Assembly (NCBI RefSeq): GCF_001611795.1 | Contig: NZ_CP015098.1 | Span: 3,906,001-3,970,000 of the forward strand | DNA: 64,000 nt | Reading direction: 5' to 3' | From: Streptomyces qaidamensis | GTDB lineage: Bacteria; Actinomycetota; Actinomycetes; Streptomycetales; Streptomycetaceae | Translations under genes and position numbers: made by a program | The notes under the pieces: generated by a model | Databases searched by the model: none | What the model saw: the letters and a program-made list of their open reading frames with translations, nothing else | What the model was told of the DNA's origin: nothing | Shown: positions 7,707 through 14,848 of the stretch, piece by piece | Layout of the letters: the number at the start of each line of letters is the position of its first letter | Numbering within the stretch: position 1 is the stretch's first letter

Positions 7707-10030
7707 GGGATGCCCTTTCTGTTGCGCGGATCGGTACGCGTACGCCGGTCGGTGGTCCGGCGGGCGTCTGGTCCGGCGGTACCGCCGGGGTCGGGCGGAC
7801 CGGTGCCGCGTCGCTCCGCGGGTGGCGGAGCGGGGGCGCCTGCCGGGCGCGTCGGCGGCAGGCCGTCTGCCTGGCGCGTCGGCGGCGAACCGTCCGCCGG
7901 GCGCATCGACGGCAGGCCGTCTGCCTGGCGCGTCGGCGGCGAACCGTCCGCCGGGCGCATCGACGGCACGCCTTCGCCCGGGCGCGTCGGCGGTGGGCCT
8001 TCGGCCAGCGGGTGGCGCGCCGGGGGGCCCACGGCCGGGGGGTGTCCCGCCGGGTGGTCTACGGCCGGGGGGATGGGCTCCGTCGCGGCTGACCCCGTAT
8101 CGGACACCGACCCCGTCACGGACACCCGCCCCGCAACGAACCCCGGCCCCGTCGCGGACCCCGGCCCCCTCGCGGACACCCGCCCCGTACCGGACACCGG
8201 CCCCGTACCGGACACCGGCCCCATCGTGGACACCGACCCCGTCGCGGACACCGGCCCCGTACCGGACACCGGCCCCATCGTGGACACCGGCCCCGTATCG
8301 GACACCGGCCCCGTCGCGGACACCCGCCCCGCAACGAACCCCGGCCCCGTCGCGGACCCCGGCCCCGTACCGGACACCGGCCCCATCCTGGACACCGGCC
8401 CCGTATCGGACACCCGCCCCGTCGCGGACCCCGGCCCCGCTGAGGAGCCGGTGACCCGTTTCGGTGGAGCGTCTCCCGTGGGGCGGGCCCGTACCGGGGT
8501 CGTGACCCCGCGCAGCCGTGCACGGTCCGGTTTTCCCGATGGGGTGAGCGGCAGTTCGGGCCAGACCGAGACGCTGACGGGAGCGTGTTCCGGGGTGAGG
8601 GTCGCGGCGACGTAGCCGCGCAGGTCGCAGGAGGTGTGGCCGGCGCCGGAGTGGAGTTCGACGGCGGCGTGGACCTGCTCCACCAAATCCTCGTCGTGGA
8701 CGCCGAACACCGCCGCCTGCCGGACCTGCGGGTGCCGCAGCAGGGCCGCCTCGATGGCGGCGGGGTCGAGCTTGAGGCCGCCGTGCTTGATGACGTCGCC
8801 GACCCGGCCGTCCAGGCGGAGGTAGCCGTAGTGGTCCCAGTGCCCGAGGTCGCCGGTGCGCAGCCAGCCGTCCCGGTAGGTCGCCTCGGTGAGCTCCGCG
8901 TCGTCGAGGTAACCGGCTGACACCGTCGGCGAGTTGACCCAGATCTCGCCGGTCCGGCCGCGGCCCAGCGGGGTGCCCGAGCCGGCTGCCCGGATCTCCA
9001 CGCGTACCCAGGGAAAGGGACGGCCGGCCGAGCCCAGCAGTTCGGGCTCGCGGTGGTCGAGCGGGGTGAGGCTGCTGATGCCGCCTGCTTCGGTGGTGCC
9101 GTAGACCTGGATCAGTACGTCGCCGAAGACGCGGACCGCCTGCCGGACCCGCTCGGGGGCGGCCGGGGTGCCGCTGTAGGTGATGCGGCGCAGCGACGAC
9201 AGGTCGTACGACGTGACCAGCGGGTGGTCGAGCAGGCGGTACAGGTGTGGCACCGCCACGTAGACGTCGGTCACACCCAGTTCGGCGATGGCCGTCAGGG
9301 TCGCGCCCGCGTCGAACTCGTCGTGCAGGACGACCGTGCCGCCTGAGCACAGCACGGCGTCGGCCATGGGTGCCGTCGTGTGGCTGACCGGTGTGACGGA
9401 CAGCAGTGTCGCCGGGCCCCGGGGGTCGAGGCCGGAGGCCAGCCGGCCGACGAGGTGCTCGCGGGTGCCGTAGCGCTGGGCGACCATCTTGGGGCGGCCG
9501 GTGCTGCCGCTGGTGAAGTCGACGACGGCCAGGTCGCCGGGGTGCGGCGGCGGGGCCGGCGGCACGGTGTCGTGCCCGTCCGCCGTGCGCGGGATGGCCC
9601 GCACGGTCAGGCCGGGCCGTCGCCGCGCCAGCCATCTGCCGCGGGACGCGCTCTCCTCGTCCGTGTCGTCCACGAGCAGCAGCGACACCCCGAGGTCACG
9701 CAGCAGCCCGGTCTGGGTGGCGACCGAGAAGGTCTCGGTGTCCGTGCGCGGGTTCATCGAGCGGACGTAGACGGAGGTGGCGCCGAGCAGATGGACGGCC
9801 CAGCGGGCGCTGAGCATCAGCGGGTGGTTGGGGCCGGTCAGGATGGCGACGGTGGTGCCGGGGCGGACGCCGTGGGAGTGCAGGAGCGCCGCACTGCCCA
9901 GGACGGACGCGTGCAACTCGCCTGCCGTCACCGTGCGTTCCGGCCGGTGCAGGACGATGCGGGTCGGGTCCCTGCCCAGCGCCGCGAGGACGCGGCGCGC
10001 ATAGGGGCGGGGAATGGCTTCGGTGGTCAT
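7703..10030 (-). CDS. ANL-family acid ligase with long repeat tail
   Basis: A 775-aa protein whose first about 510 residues form a complete adenylate-forming ligase: P-loop TSGSTGRPK (173-181), YGTTEA (310-315), RTGDLG (391-396) and catalytic PSGK with Lys500. It would activate a carboxylic acid as the acyl-AMP and then CoA or another acceptor. Its place between the multicopper oxidase and the GriI/GriH genes suggests 3,4-AHBA as substrate (inference). The remaining 260 residues are low complexity: hexapeptide repeats of the type GPVS(A/D/G)T, then Pro-rich 18-residue repeats with PPTRPADG. Such a tail is not part of the family. The ATG follows AAAGGAGGG. No acyl carrier protein gene is present nearby. 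Confidence 0.85.
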   Translation of the reverse strand: MTTEAIPRPYARRVLAALGRDPTRIVLHRPERTVTAGELHASVLGSAALLHSHGVRPGTTVAILTGPNHPLMLSARWAVHLLGATSVYVRSMNPRTDTETFSVATQTGLLRDLGVSLLLVDDTDEESASRGRWLARRRPGLTVRAIPRTADGHDTVPPAPPPHPGDLAVVDFTSGSTGRPKMVAQRYGTREHLVGRLASGLDPRGPATLLSVTPVSHTTAPMADAVLCSGGTVVLHDEFDAGATLTAIAELGVTDVYVAVPHLYRLLDHPLVTSYDLSSLRRITYSGTPAAPERVRQAVRVFGDVLIQVYGTTEAGGISSLTPLDHREPELLGSAGRPFPWVRVEIRAAGSGTPLGRGRTGEIWVNSPTVSAGYLDDAELTEATYRDGWLRTGDLGHWDHYGYLRLDGRVGDVIKHGGLKLDPAAIEAALLRHPQVRQAAVFGVHDEDLVEQVHAAVELHSGAGHTSCDLRGYVAATLTPEHAPVSVSVWPELPLTPSGKPDRARLRGVTTPVRARPTGDAPPKRVTGSSAGPGSATGRVSDTGPVSRMGPVSGTGPGSATGPGFVAGRVSATGPVSDTGPVSTMGPVSGTGPVSATGSVSTMGPVSGTGPVSGTGRVSARGPGSATGPGFVAGRVSVTGSVSDTGSAATEPIPPAVDHPAGHPPAVGPPARHPLAEGPPPTRPGEGVPSMRPADGSPPTRQADGLPSMRPADGSPPTRQADGLPPTRPAGAPAPPPAERRGTGPPDPGGTAGPDARRTTDRRTRTDPRNRKGIP
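7861..7968. repeat. Two 54-bp tandem repeats in ligase tail
   Basis: The block starting GGCCGTCTGCCTGGCGCGTC occurs at 7861 and again at 7915, and a degenerate partial copy precedes it. The unit is 18 codons, so copy number can change without breaking the ligase frame. It encodes the Pro-rich segment PPTRQADGLPSMRPADG. Confidence 0.8.
8095..8450. repeat. Minisatellite with 18-bp unit in ligase tail
   Basis: About 350 bases made of roughly twenty degenerate copies of an 18-base unit related to CCGGACACCGGCCCCGTA. Eighteen bases are six codons, giving GPVSDT-type hexapeptides on the coding (minus) strand. Higher-order duplication is visible: a longer block with CGCAACGAACCCCGGCCCCG is present twice, near 8131 and 8331. 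All six frames are open here, producing false plus-strand ORFs. Confidence 0.9.
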
Positions 10031-10067
10031 GGCCCTCCTTTCCGAAGGAAGAAGTCGGTTCCGGGAA

Positions 10068-11555
10068 TCAGGCGATCTTCATCTGCGCCATCATTCCCAT
10101 GGCGCTGTGGTCGATCATGTGACAGTGGTACGGATAAACACCGCGGTGCGAATCGAAGGTGAGCTGGAGTTTCGCGGTCTGGCCGGGAAAGAGCAGCACG
10201 GTGTCCTTCCAGCCGGTTTCCGCCGGATAAGGCGGCTGCCCGTCCCGCTCGAGAATGCGGAACTGCACCAGATGCGTATGGAAGTTGTGCGGGACGGTGG
10301 CGCTCTTGTTGGTCACCGTCCAGACCTCGGTGCTGCCCCACTCGATGTGGGTGTCGATGCGGTCCGGGTCGAAGGTCTTGCCGTTGATGTAGGCCTGGTG
10401 GCCACCGGAGCCGGGCTCGTCCATGGAGAGGTCGAAGCTGCGTTCCACGGTCGGTTTCGCCAGGGCCGGCAGCGTGGCGAGGGTGGCGGGGACCCTGCTG
10501 GTGTCGGCGGTGCGTTCGCCGACGTCGAACCGCATGACCTGGCCGACGAGTTCGGTCGGCCCCGGCCCGAGCATGTTGGCGAGGGTGAGCTCGGTGCCGG
10601 GCGCGTACCGCGAGAAGTCGACGACGAAGTCGATGCGTTCGCCCGGGGAGAGGACCAGCACGGGCGTCTCGGCGGGGGCGGCGAGCAGGCCGCCGTCCGT
10701 GCCGATCTGCTGCACGGGGTGCTGGGTGGCGGACCCGTCGGACAGCGCGAGGATGAAGATGCGCAGGTTGCAGGAGTTGACCAGCCGGAAGCGGTACTTG
10801 CGCGCCTCGACCTTCAGACGGGGCCAGGGGCGGCCGTTGACCAGGATGGTCGTGCGGTTCTCCGGGTCGTCCATCGTGTACACCAGTTGGTCGTTGTCGT
10901 CGAAGTGCGCGTCGCGCAGGACCAGCGGGATGTCGTACTTCCCGGAAGGCAGGCCGAGCCGGTCCTCGGCGGGGTCGCGCAGCAGGTAGAGGCCGGACAG
11001 GCCCCGGTAGACATGCTCGGACTCCATGTGGTGCGCGTGGTCGTGCGTCCACAGGGTGGCGCCGGGCTGCTTGTTCTCGTACACGTAGGTGCGTCTGCGG
11101 CCCGGCGCGATGGTGTCCATCATCCCGCCGTCGTGCGCCACCGGGTTGTTGCCGCCGTGCAGGTGCACGGAGGTCGGCATGTCCAGGGCGTTGATCTGCT
11201 GCACGACGGTGGTCCGGCCGGTGCGGGCGCGGATGGTGGGGCCCGTGAACGTGCCGTTGTACGTCAGGGCGTCGGTGCGGGTGCCCGGGAGGATCTCCAC
11301 GCCGGTGCGGCGCATCGTGATCCGGTAGTGGTCGGCGGTCTTGGTGCGGCGGTACGGGGCGAGGACCGGCGGGATCGTCAGGGGCAGGGAGAAGGGTTCG
11401 ACGGGGGCGGCCGCCGCGCCGGCCGGTGCGGCCTTCCCGGCCGCCGTGCCCTGCCCTGCGGCGGTGAGCGTCCGGAAGACCCCGCCCGCCGCGCCGACCG
11501 CGCCGACGGCGCCGGTGGTGAGGCCGAGACGTATCGCATGTCGACGACTGAACAC
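10068..11555 (-). CDS. Tat-exported multicopper oxidase (phenoxazinone-synthase/CotA type)
   Basis: A 495-aa three-domain multicopper oxidase. The start is set at the GTG at 11555, which has GAAGGA upstream and gives a clean twin-arginine signal (FSRRHAIRLGL plus a hydrophobic Gly/Ala stretch); the frame is open 43 codons further. Copper motifs are HLHGG (131-135), THDHAHH (170-176), HNFHTHLVQF, and HCHMIDHSAMGM near the C-terminus, giving type-1 ligands Cys478, His483 and Met488. The family (CotA laccase, bilirubin oxidase, phenoxazinone synthase) oxidises phenols and o-aminophenols with O2. Exported, it could oxidise a 3,4-AHBA-derived o-aminophenol outside the cell. It is the first gene of the minus-strand operon, 37 bases before the ligase. 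Confidence 0.9.
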   Translation of the reverse strand: MFSRRHAIRLGLTTGAVGAVGAAGGVFRTLTAAGQGTAAGKAAPAGAAAAPVEPFSLPLTIPPVLAPYRRTKTADHYRITMRRTGVEILPGTRTDALTYNGTFTGPTIRARTGRTTVVQQINALDMPTSVHLHGGNNPVAHDGGMMDTIAPGRRRTYVYENKQPGATLWTHDHAHHMESEHVYRGLSGLYLLRDPAEDRLGLPSGKYDIPLVLRDAHFDDNDQLVYTMDDPENRTTILVNGRPWPRLKVEARKYRFRLVNSCNLRIFILALSDGSATQHPVQQIGTDGGLLAAPAETPVLVLSPGERIDFVVDFSRYAPGTELTLANMLGPGPTELVGQVMRFDVGERTADTSRVPATLATLPALAKPTVERSFDLSMDEPGSGGHQAYINGKTFDPDRIDTHIEWGSTEVWTVTNKSATVPHNFHTHLVQFRILERDGQPPYPAETGWKDTVLLFPGQTAKLQLTFDSHRGVYPYHCHMIDHSAMGMMAQMKIA

Positions 11556-11796
11556 GAGGTTTTCCTTCGCTGTCGGTGAGTTGCGGGGAGAATTCCTGTT
11601 CCGAGCATGCGCTGCGGGTGCCGAATGTCCGAGCGATCGAAGTCCGCCCCTGTCATCTGTCATGCATTCCATGACCCCGGTCACGAGCGGGAATGGCGAC
11701 TGTCATTCGGTGCGGCCGGTGCGGGGGGAGCCGGTGTAGCGGGCCGCAGAGTGGATTTCGACAGGTCCGCCCACGCAAGTCCGTACCGGAGGCCCG
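11556..11796. promoter_or_regulatory. Divergent promoter of the two biosynthetic arms, with inverted repeat
   Basis: The 241 bases between the oxidase and the SagB-type gene contain GTCATG-CATTC-CATGAC (11659-11675), a 6-5-6 inverted repeat, and further TGTCAT copies at 11651 and near 11699. This is the only shared control region for the aminohydroxybenzoate arm and the peptide arm, so it is a good candidate operator for coordinated expression. The binding protein is not known. Confidence 0.5.
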
Positions 11797-13374
11797 ATGA
11801 ATCCCGCAGGCACGAAAGCGATCACCGAGAAACCCCCCGAGTCCGCCGCCCGGGCGCTGCGCGGCGACGTGCGGGTGACGTTCGACGACGGCACGGACAC
11901 GGCGCTGCTGCGAGGTCCCGTCACCTCTCTCGCCCTGCGCCCGGTGCGCGGCCCGCTGCGCGGGGTCCTGCTCCGGCTGGCCGAAGGCCCGCTGCCGCGC
12001 GAGGAGTTGTACGAGGGCCTCGACGCCGCCGGGCGGAAGCGCGCCGACGCCCTGCTGGAGCGGGCCGCGCAGCTGCTGGCGTACAGCGTGCTGACGCACG
12101 ACGAGCCGCCGCTGCGGCGGGAGTTGGTCCGGCTGGAGCCGACCGCGCGGGACGCCGTGCACCGGGTCGCGGACGTGGCGGCCGGCGACCGCGTCCGGCT
12201 CTCCCGGTTCGCGTTCTGCCGGACGCGTGACGGCGTGCTCGTCCTGGAGTCACCGCTGGTGAAGTTCCGCGCGGTGCTGGCCGACCGGGCCGCGCGTGAA
12301 CTCGCCGCCGCCCTGGGGCAGCCCGGCCGGGCGGGCAGCGCCGGGGAGGTCACCGGGCTGAGCGAGGCGGAGACCCTGGACGTGCTGTCCCACCTCGTCG
12401 GTCTCGGTTTCGCCGAGCTCGCGGGCCCGGACGGCACGTTCGCCTCCGACACCGAACCGGTGCTGCGCCAGTGGGACTTCCACGACCTGCTGTTCCACTC
12501 GCGCATCCGCTCGGGGCGTTACGACGGTGTCTTCGGCGCCGTCTATCCGTACCGGGGCGAGATCGACCCGGAGCCCGCCGTGAAGCCCGCGCCGCCCGGC
12601 CCGGTGACCGAGCTGTACCGCCCGCGGCGCGCCGATCTCGACGCCGCCGACCCGTCACTGACCGCCGCGATCGAGTCCCGCCGCTCCCACCGCGCCTTCG
12701 GGGAGCGGGCGTTGACGGCACGCGAGCTGGGCGAGTTCCTGTACCGGGTGCAGCGCGTGCGCGTGCACCGCACCCCGGGCCCGGACTCCCCCGGCGAGGA
12801 CGAGGTCGTCTCGCGGCCGTACCCGAGCGGCGGCTCCCTGTACGAACTGGAGCTGTACGCCACGGTGGTGCGCTGCGACGGGCTGGAGCCGGGCATCTAC
12901 CACTACGACTCCTACGCGCACCGCCTGGTCCTGGTCAGCTCCGAGGAGGCGGCCCGGCGGGCCCTGCTGGGCGTCGCGTCCCGCTCGGTGGGCTTCGACG
13001 TCCACCCCGACGTGCTCTTCACCGTGACCTCGCGGTTCCAGCGCATGGCCTGGAAGTACCGGGCGATGGCCTACGCGACGACGCTGCGGCACACCGGGGT
13101 GCTCTACCAGACCATGTACCTGGTGGCCACGGCGATGGGCCTGGCGCCCTGCGGACTGGGCAACGGCGACGCCGATCTGTCGGCGAGGGTGCTGGGCCTG
13201 GACTACCTGCGGGAGTCCTCCGTGGGCGACTTCCTGCTGGGTACGCCGGCCGGCGGCACCGAGCCGCCCGCCGACCCGGGCGAGGAATGGCACATGGTGA
13301 ACAGCCCCGACTGGGCAATTCCACTCGACGGCCCCGGAGAGCCGGGCGGCGGCGAAAAGTCACTCGCACCGTGA
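11797..13374 (+). CDS. SagB-type azoline dehydrogenase
   Basis: A 525-aa flavoprotein. The N-terminal half (1-270) is the accessory region common in thiopeptide and TOMM dehydrogenases; the C-terminal half (about 285-510) is the nitroreductase-like SagB domain, with IESRRSHRAFGERALTAREL, RPYPSGGSLYELELYATV and VATAMGLAPCGLGNGD. These FMN enzymes oxidise thiazolines and oxazolines to thiazoles and oxazoles on the precursor. The ATG is preceded by GGAGG. It lies directly upstream of the precursor genes and is one of two dehydrogenases in the cluster. Confidence 0.87.
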   Translation: MNPAGTKAITEKPPESAARALRGDVRVTFDDGTDTALLRGPVTSLALRPVRGPLRGVLLRLAEGPLPREELYEGLDAAGRKRADALLERAAQLLAYSVLTHDEPPLRRELVRLEPTARDAVHRVADVAAGDRVRLSRFAFCRTRDGVLVLESPLVKFRAVLADRAARELAAALGQPGRAGSAGEVTGLSEAETLDVLSHLVGLGFAELAGPDGTFASDTEPVLRQWDFHDLLFHSRIRSGRYDGVFGAVYPYRGEIDPEPAVKPAPPGPVTELYRPRRADLDAADPSLTAAIESRRSHRAFGERALTARELGEFLYRVQRVRVHRTPGPDSPGEDEVVSRPYPSGGSLYELELYATVVRCDGLEPGIYHYDSYAHRLVLVSSEEAARRALLGVASRSVGFDVHPDVLFTVTSRFQRMAWKYRAMAYATTLRHTGVLYQTMYLVATAMGLAPCGLGNGDADLSARVLGLDYLRESSVGDFLLGTPAGGTEPPADPGEEWHMVNSPDWAIPLDGPGEPGGGEKSLAP

Positions 13375-13539
13375 TAAATGTCAGCCGGCGGCGGCGAACC
13401 CTGGCGCCGGGATGACGGCCCGAGCAATATGGATGTCAGAGCCGGACGGGAAAGGAAAGAAATCCCGGAAGGCGACCAGGAATGCACGGCCGGATTTTCC
13501 GGTGACGGATATCCCCGGCCTCGACGAAAGGAATGCGAC

Positions 13540-13713
13540 ATGACCGCCAAGGACATCAAGAACCAGGACGCGGACAAGGCGTTCGAGGGCTTCGACGCGG
13601 ACGAGCTGGAGACCCTCGAGGTCACCGACGGCGTCGCCCTGCCGGAGATGGGCGCCTCCAGCGGCTCGATCGGCACCTCCTCCTCGTCCTCCAGCACCTG
13701 CTCGGCCTGCTGA
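13540..13713 (+). CDS. Thiopeptide/azole-type RiPP precursor peptide 1
   Basis: A 57-aa precursor. The leader is acidic and helical (residues 1 to about 38, with FDADELETLEVTDGVALPEM), typical of thiopeptide leaders recognised by ocin-ThiF proteins. The core follows MGA and reads SSGSIGTSSSSSSTCSAC, or begins one residue away. It has ten Ser, two Thr and two Cys among 18 residues: many sites for dehydration and azole formation, with a Cys at the very C-terminus. The ATG follows GAAAGGA. The in-frame region upstream (from 13378) is not part of the gene. The core does not match thiostrepton, nosiheptide, berninamycin, lactazole or goadsporin cores as I know them. Confidence 0.92.
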   Translation: MTAKDIKNQDADKAFEGFDADELETLEVTDGVALPEMGASSGSIGTSSSSSSTCSAC

Positions 13714-13747
13714 ACCACTCATCCCGGATCTTCGGAAGGATTTCGAC

Positions 13748-13921
13748 ATGACCGCCAAGGACATCAGGAACCAGGACGCGGACAAGGCGTTCGAGGGCTT
13801 CGACGCGGACGAGCTGGAGACCCTCGAGGTCACCGACGGCGTCGCCCTGCCGGAGATGGGCGCCTCCAGCGGCTCGATCGGCACCTCGTCCTCTTCGTCC
13901 AGCACCTGCTCGGCCTGCTGA
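13748..13921 (+). CDS. Thiopeptide/azole-type RiPP precursor peptide 2
   Basis: A second 57-aa precursor, 34 bases after the first, with its own GGAAGGA site. The protein is identical to precursor 1 except Lys7 to Arg, and the core is identical. The DNA is nearly identical except in a few synonymous positions of the Ser run, which points to a recent tandem duplication that raises precursor dosage and does not diversify the product. Confidence 0.92.
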   Translation: MTAKDIRNQDADKAFEGFDADELETLEVTDGVALPEMGASSGSIGTSSSSSSTCSAC

Positions 13922-13950
13922 ACCGGCGTCACGGCACCAGCACCACAGCG

Positions 13951-14009
13951 TGAACGCGTCAAGGATGCGCCTGTCCGGCCCCGGCCGGCCGGGCACATCC
14001 TTGCGTTCA
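13951..14009. terminator. Large inverted repeat after precursor genes
   Basis: TGAACGC...AAGGATG...GCC pairs with GGC...CATCCTTGCGTTCA across 59 bases, with small interruptions and a GGCCGGCCGG-rich centre. It lies between the precursor genes and the convergent membrane-protein gene and should end transcription from both sides. It may also stabilise the abundant precursor mRNA 3' end. Confidence 0.7.
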
Positions 14010-14023
14010 GCGCTGGGCGCGCG

Positions 14024-14635
14024 TCAGCCGCGCAGGGCCAGGTGGTACGACGAGGCCCACAACACCAGCGCGCTGCCCAGGCCCACCACGATCCGCACGG
14101 TCTCGCTCGCGAGGCCGGCCGCGACGAGCACGAACCCGGCGACCGCGACGGCGGTCAGCAGCGACGCCGTCCACCGGTACTGCCACTGGTCGTACAGGCG
14201 GGCGAGCGGGAAGAAGTGCAGGCCCACGACGAGGGCGATGCCCGCGGGGATGGCCTCGGGCCGGCCGGCGGCGTTGGACGCGGCGATGACGGCGAAGATG
14301 GCCGCCAGCTCGACGGTGTTGACGATGCCCACGCCGCGCGCCCAGTTGGCCGGCAGGTTCACCATCCGCGGCGAGGGCGCGGCGCCCCTGCGGTACCCCA
14401 GGTAGATCGCCGACGCCGTGAGCAGCAGCGCCGCCGCCTCGATACCGAGCGGCACGGCGTCCGTCGCCGAGCCGGTCCCGGAGGCCGCCGCCAGGGCCCA
14501 CATCAGGGCGAACAGGGAGAGCACCAGCACGCCTCGGCGGCGCAGGTTGCGGGTGAGCGCGAGGCACTCGGCGTCCGTGGCGGACGGGGTGGGGGGTGTC
14601 GTGGGGGACGTAGATGTCACTCGCGGAGAATACAC
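14024..14635 (-). CDS. Polytopic membrane protein in RiPP cluster
   Basis: A protein of up to 203 aa with a hydrophilic Thr/Pro-rich N-terminus and about six membrane segments (for example VLVLSLFALMWALAA, AAALLLTASAIYLGY, VELAAIFAVIAAS, LLTAVAVAGFVLVAAGL). The start may be the GTG at 14635 or the GTG at 14620; neither has a good ribosome site. No transporter motif is visible. It lies inside the cluster but on the opposite strand, so it could be an immunity protein or an unrelated resident gene. Confidence 0.7.
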   Translation of the reverse strand: MYSPRVTSTSPTTPPTPSATDAECLALTRNLRRRGVLVLSLFALMWALAAASGTGSATDAVPLGIEAAALLLTASAIYLGYRRGAAPSPRMVNLPANWARGVGIVNTVELAAIFAVIAASNAAGRPEAIPAGIALVVGLHFFPLARLYDQWQYRWTASLLTAVAVAGFVLVAAGLASETVRIVVGLGSALVLWASSYHLALRG

Positions 14636-14687
14636 CGGCCGGTCGGCCTTCTTGACGGTTTTCGGTCAGCCCATCGGCGCCTCGAAG

Positions 14688-14704
14688 CGGAATGCAACAT
14701 TCCG
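14688..14704. promoter_or_regulatory. Palindrome upstream of maturation operon
   Basis: CGGAATG-CAA-CATTCCG is a perfect 7-3-7 inverted repeat in the 213-base gap before the six-gene maturation operon and its divergent membrane gene. Placement and symmetry fit a dimeric repressor or activator site. Confidence 0.5.
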
Positions 14705-14848
14705 ACCTCGCACCCTCGGACGGGCGTCACGGAAACGATGACGTATGTAAGCGCCGGACCGTTTTCCCTTCCGGCTCGAATTCCCGCCGCCAATCATGGG
14801 TTTCACGTTCTCGAATTCATTGCGGCTCTTCTCGGAAGGTGAAAGGAC

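Noticed and set aside
7689..8615. Plus-strand ORFs through the 18-bp repeats, encoding DTGPV-like hexapeptides
   Set aside because: All six frames are open over the GC-rich repeat; the minus-strand frame continues from a complete ligase with catalytic motifs and is the real one.
6726..9635. A 969-aa minus-strand ORF spanning ligase and aldolase regions
   Set aside because: Only its C-terminal 326 residues (from 7706) match a protein; the rest is the ligase read in the wrong frame.
13378..13713. A 111-aa N-terminally extended form of precursor 1
   Set aside because: The extension has no ribosome site and no precursor-like sequence; the ATG at 13540 with GAAAGGA gives the same 57-aa protein as the duplicate gene.
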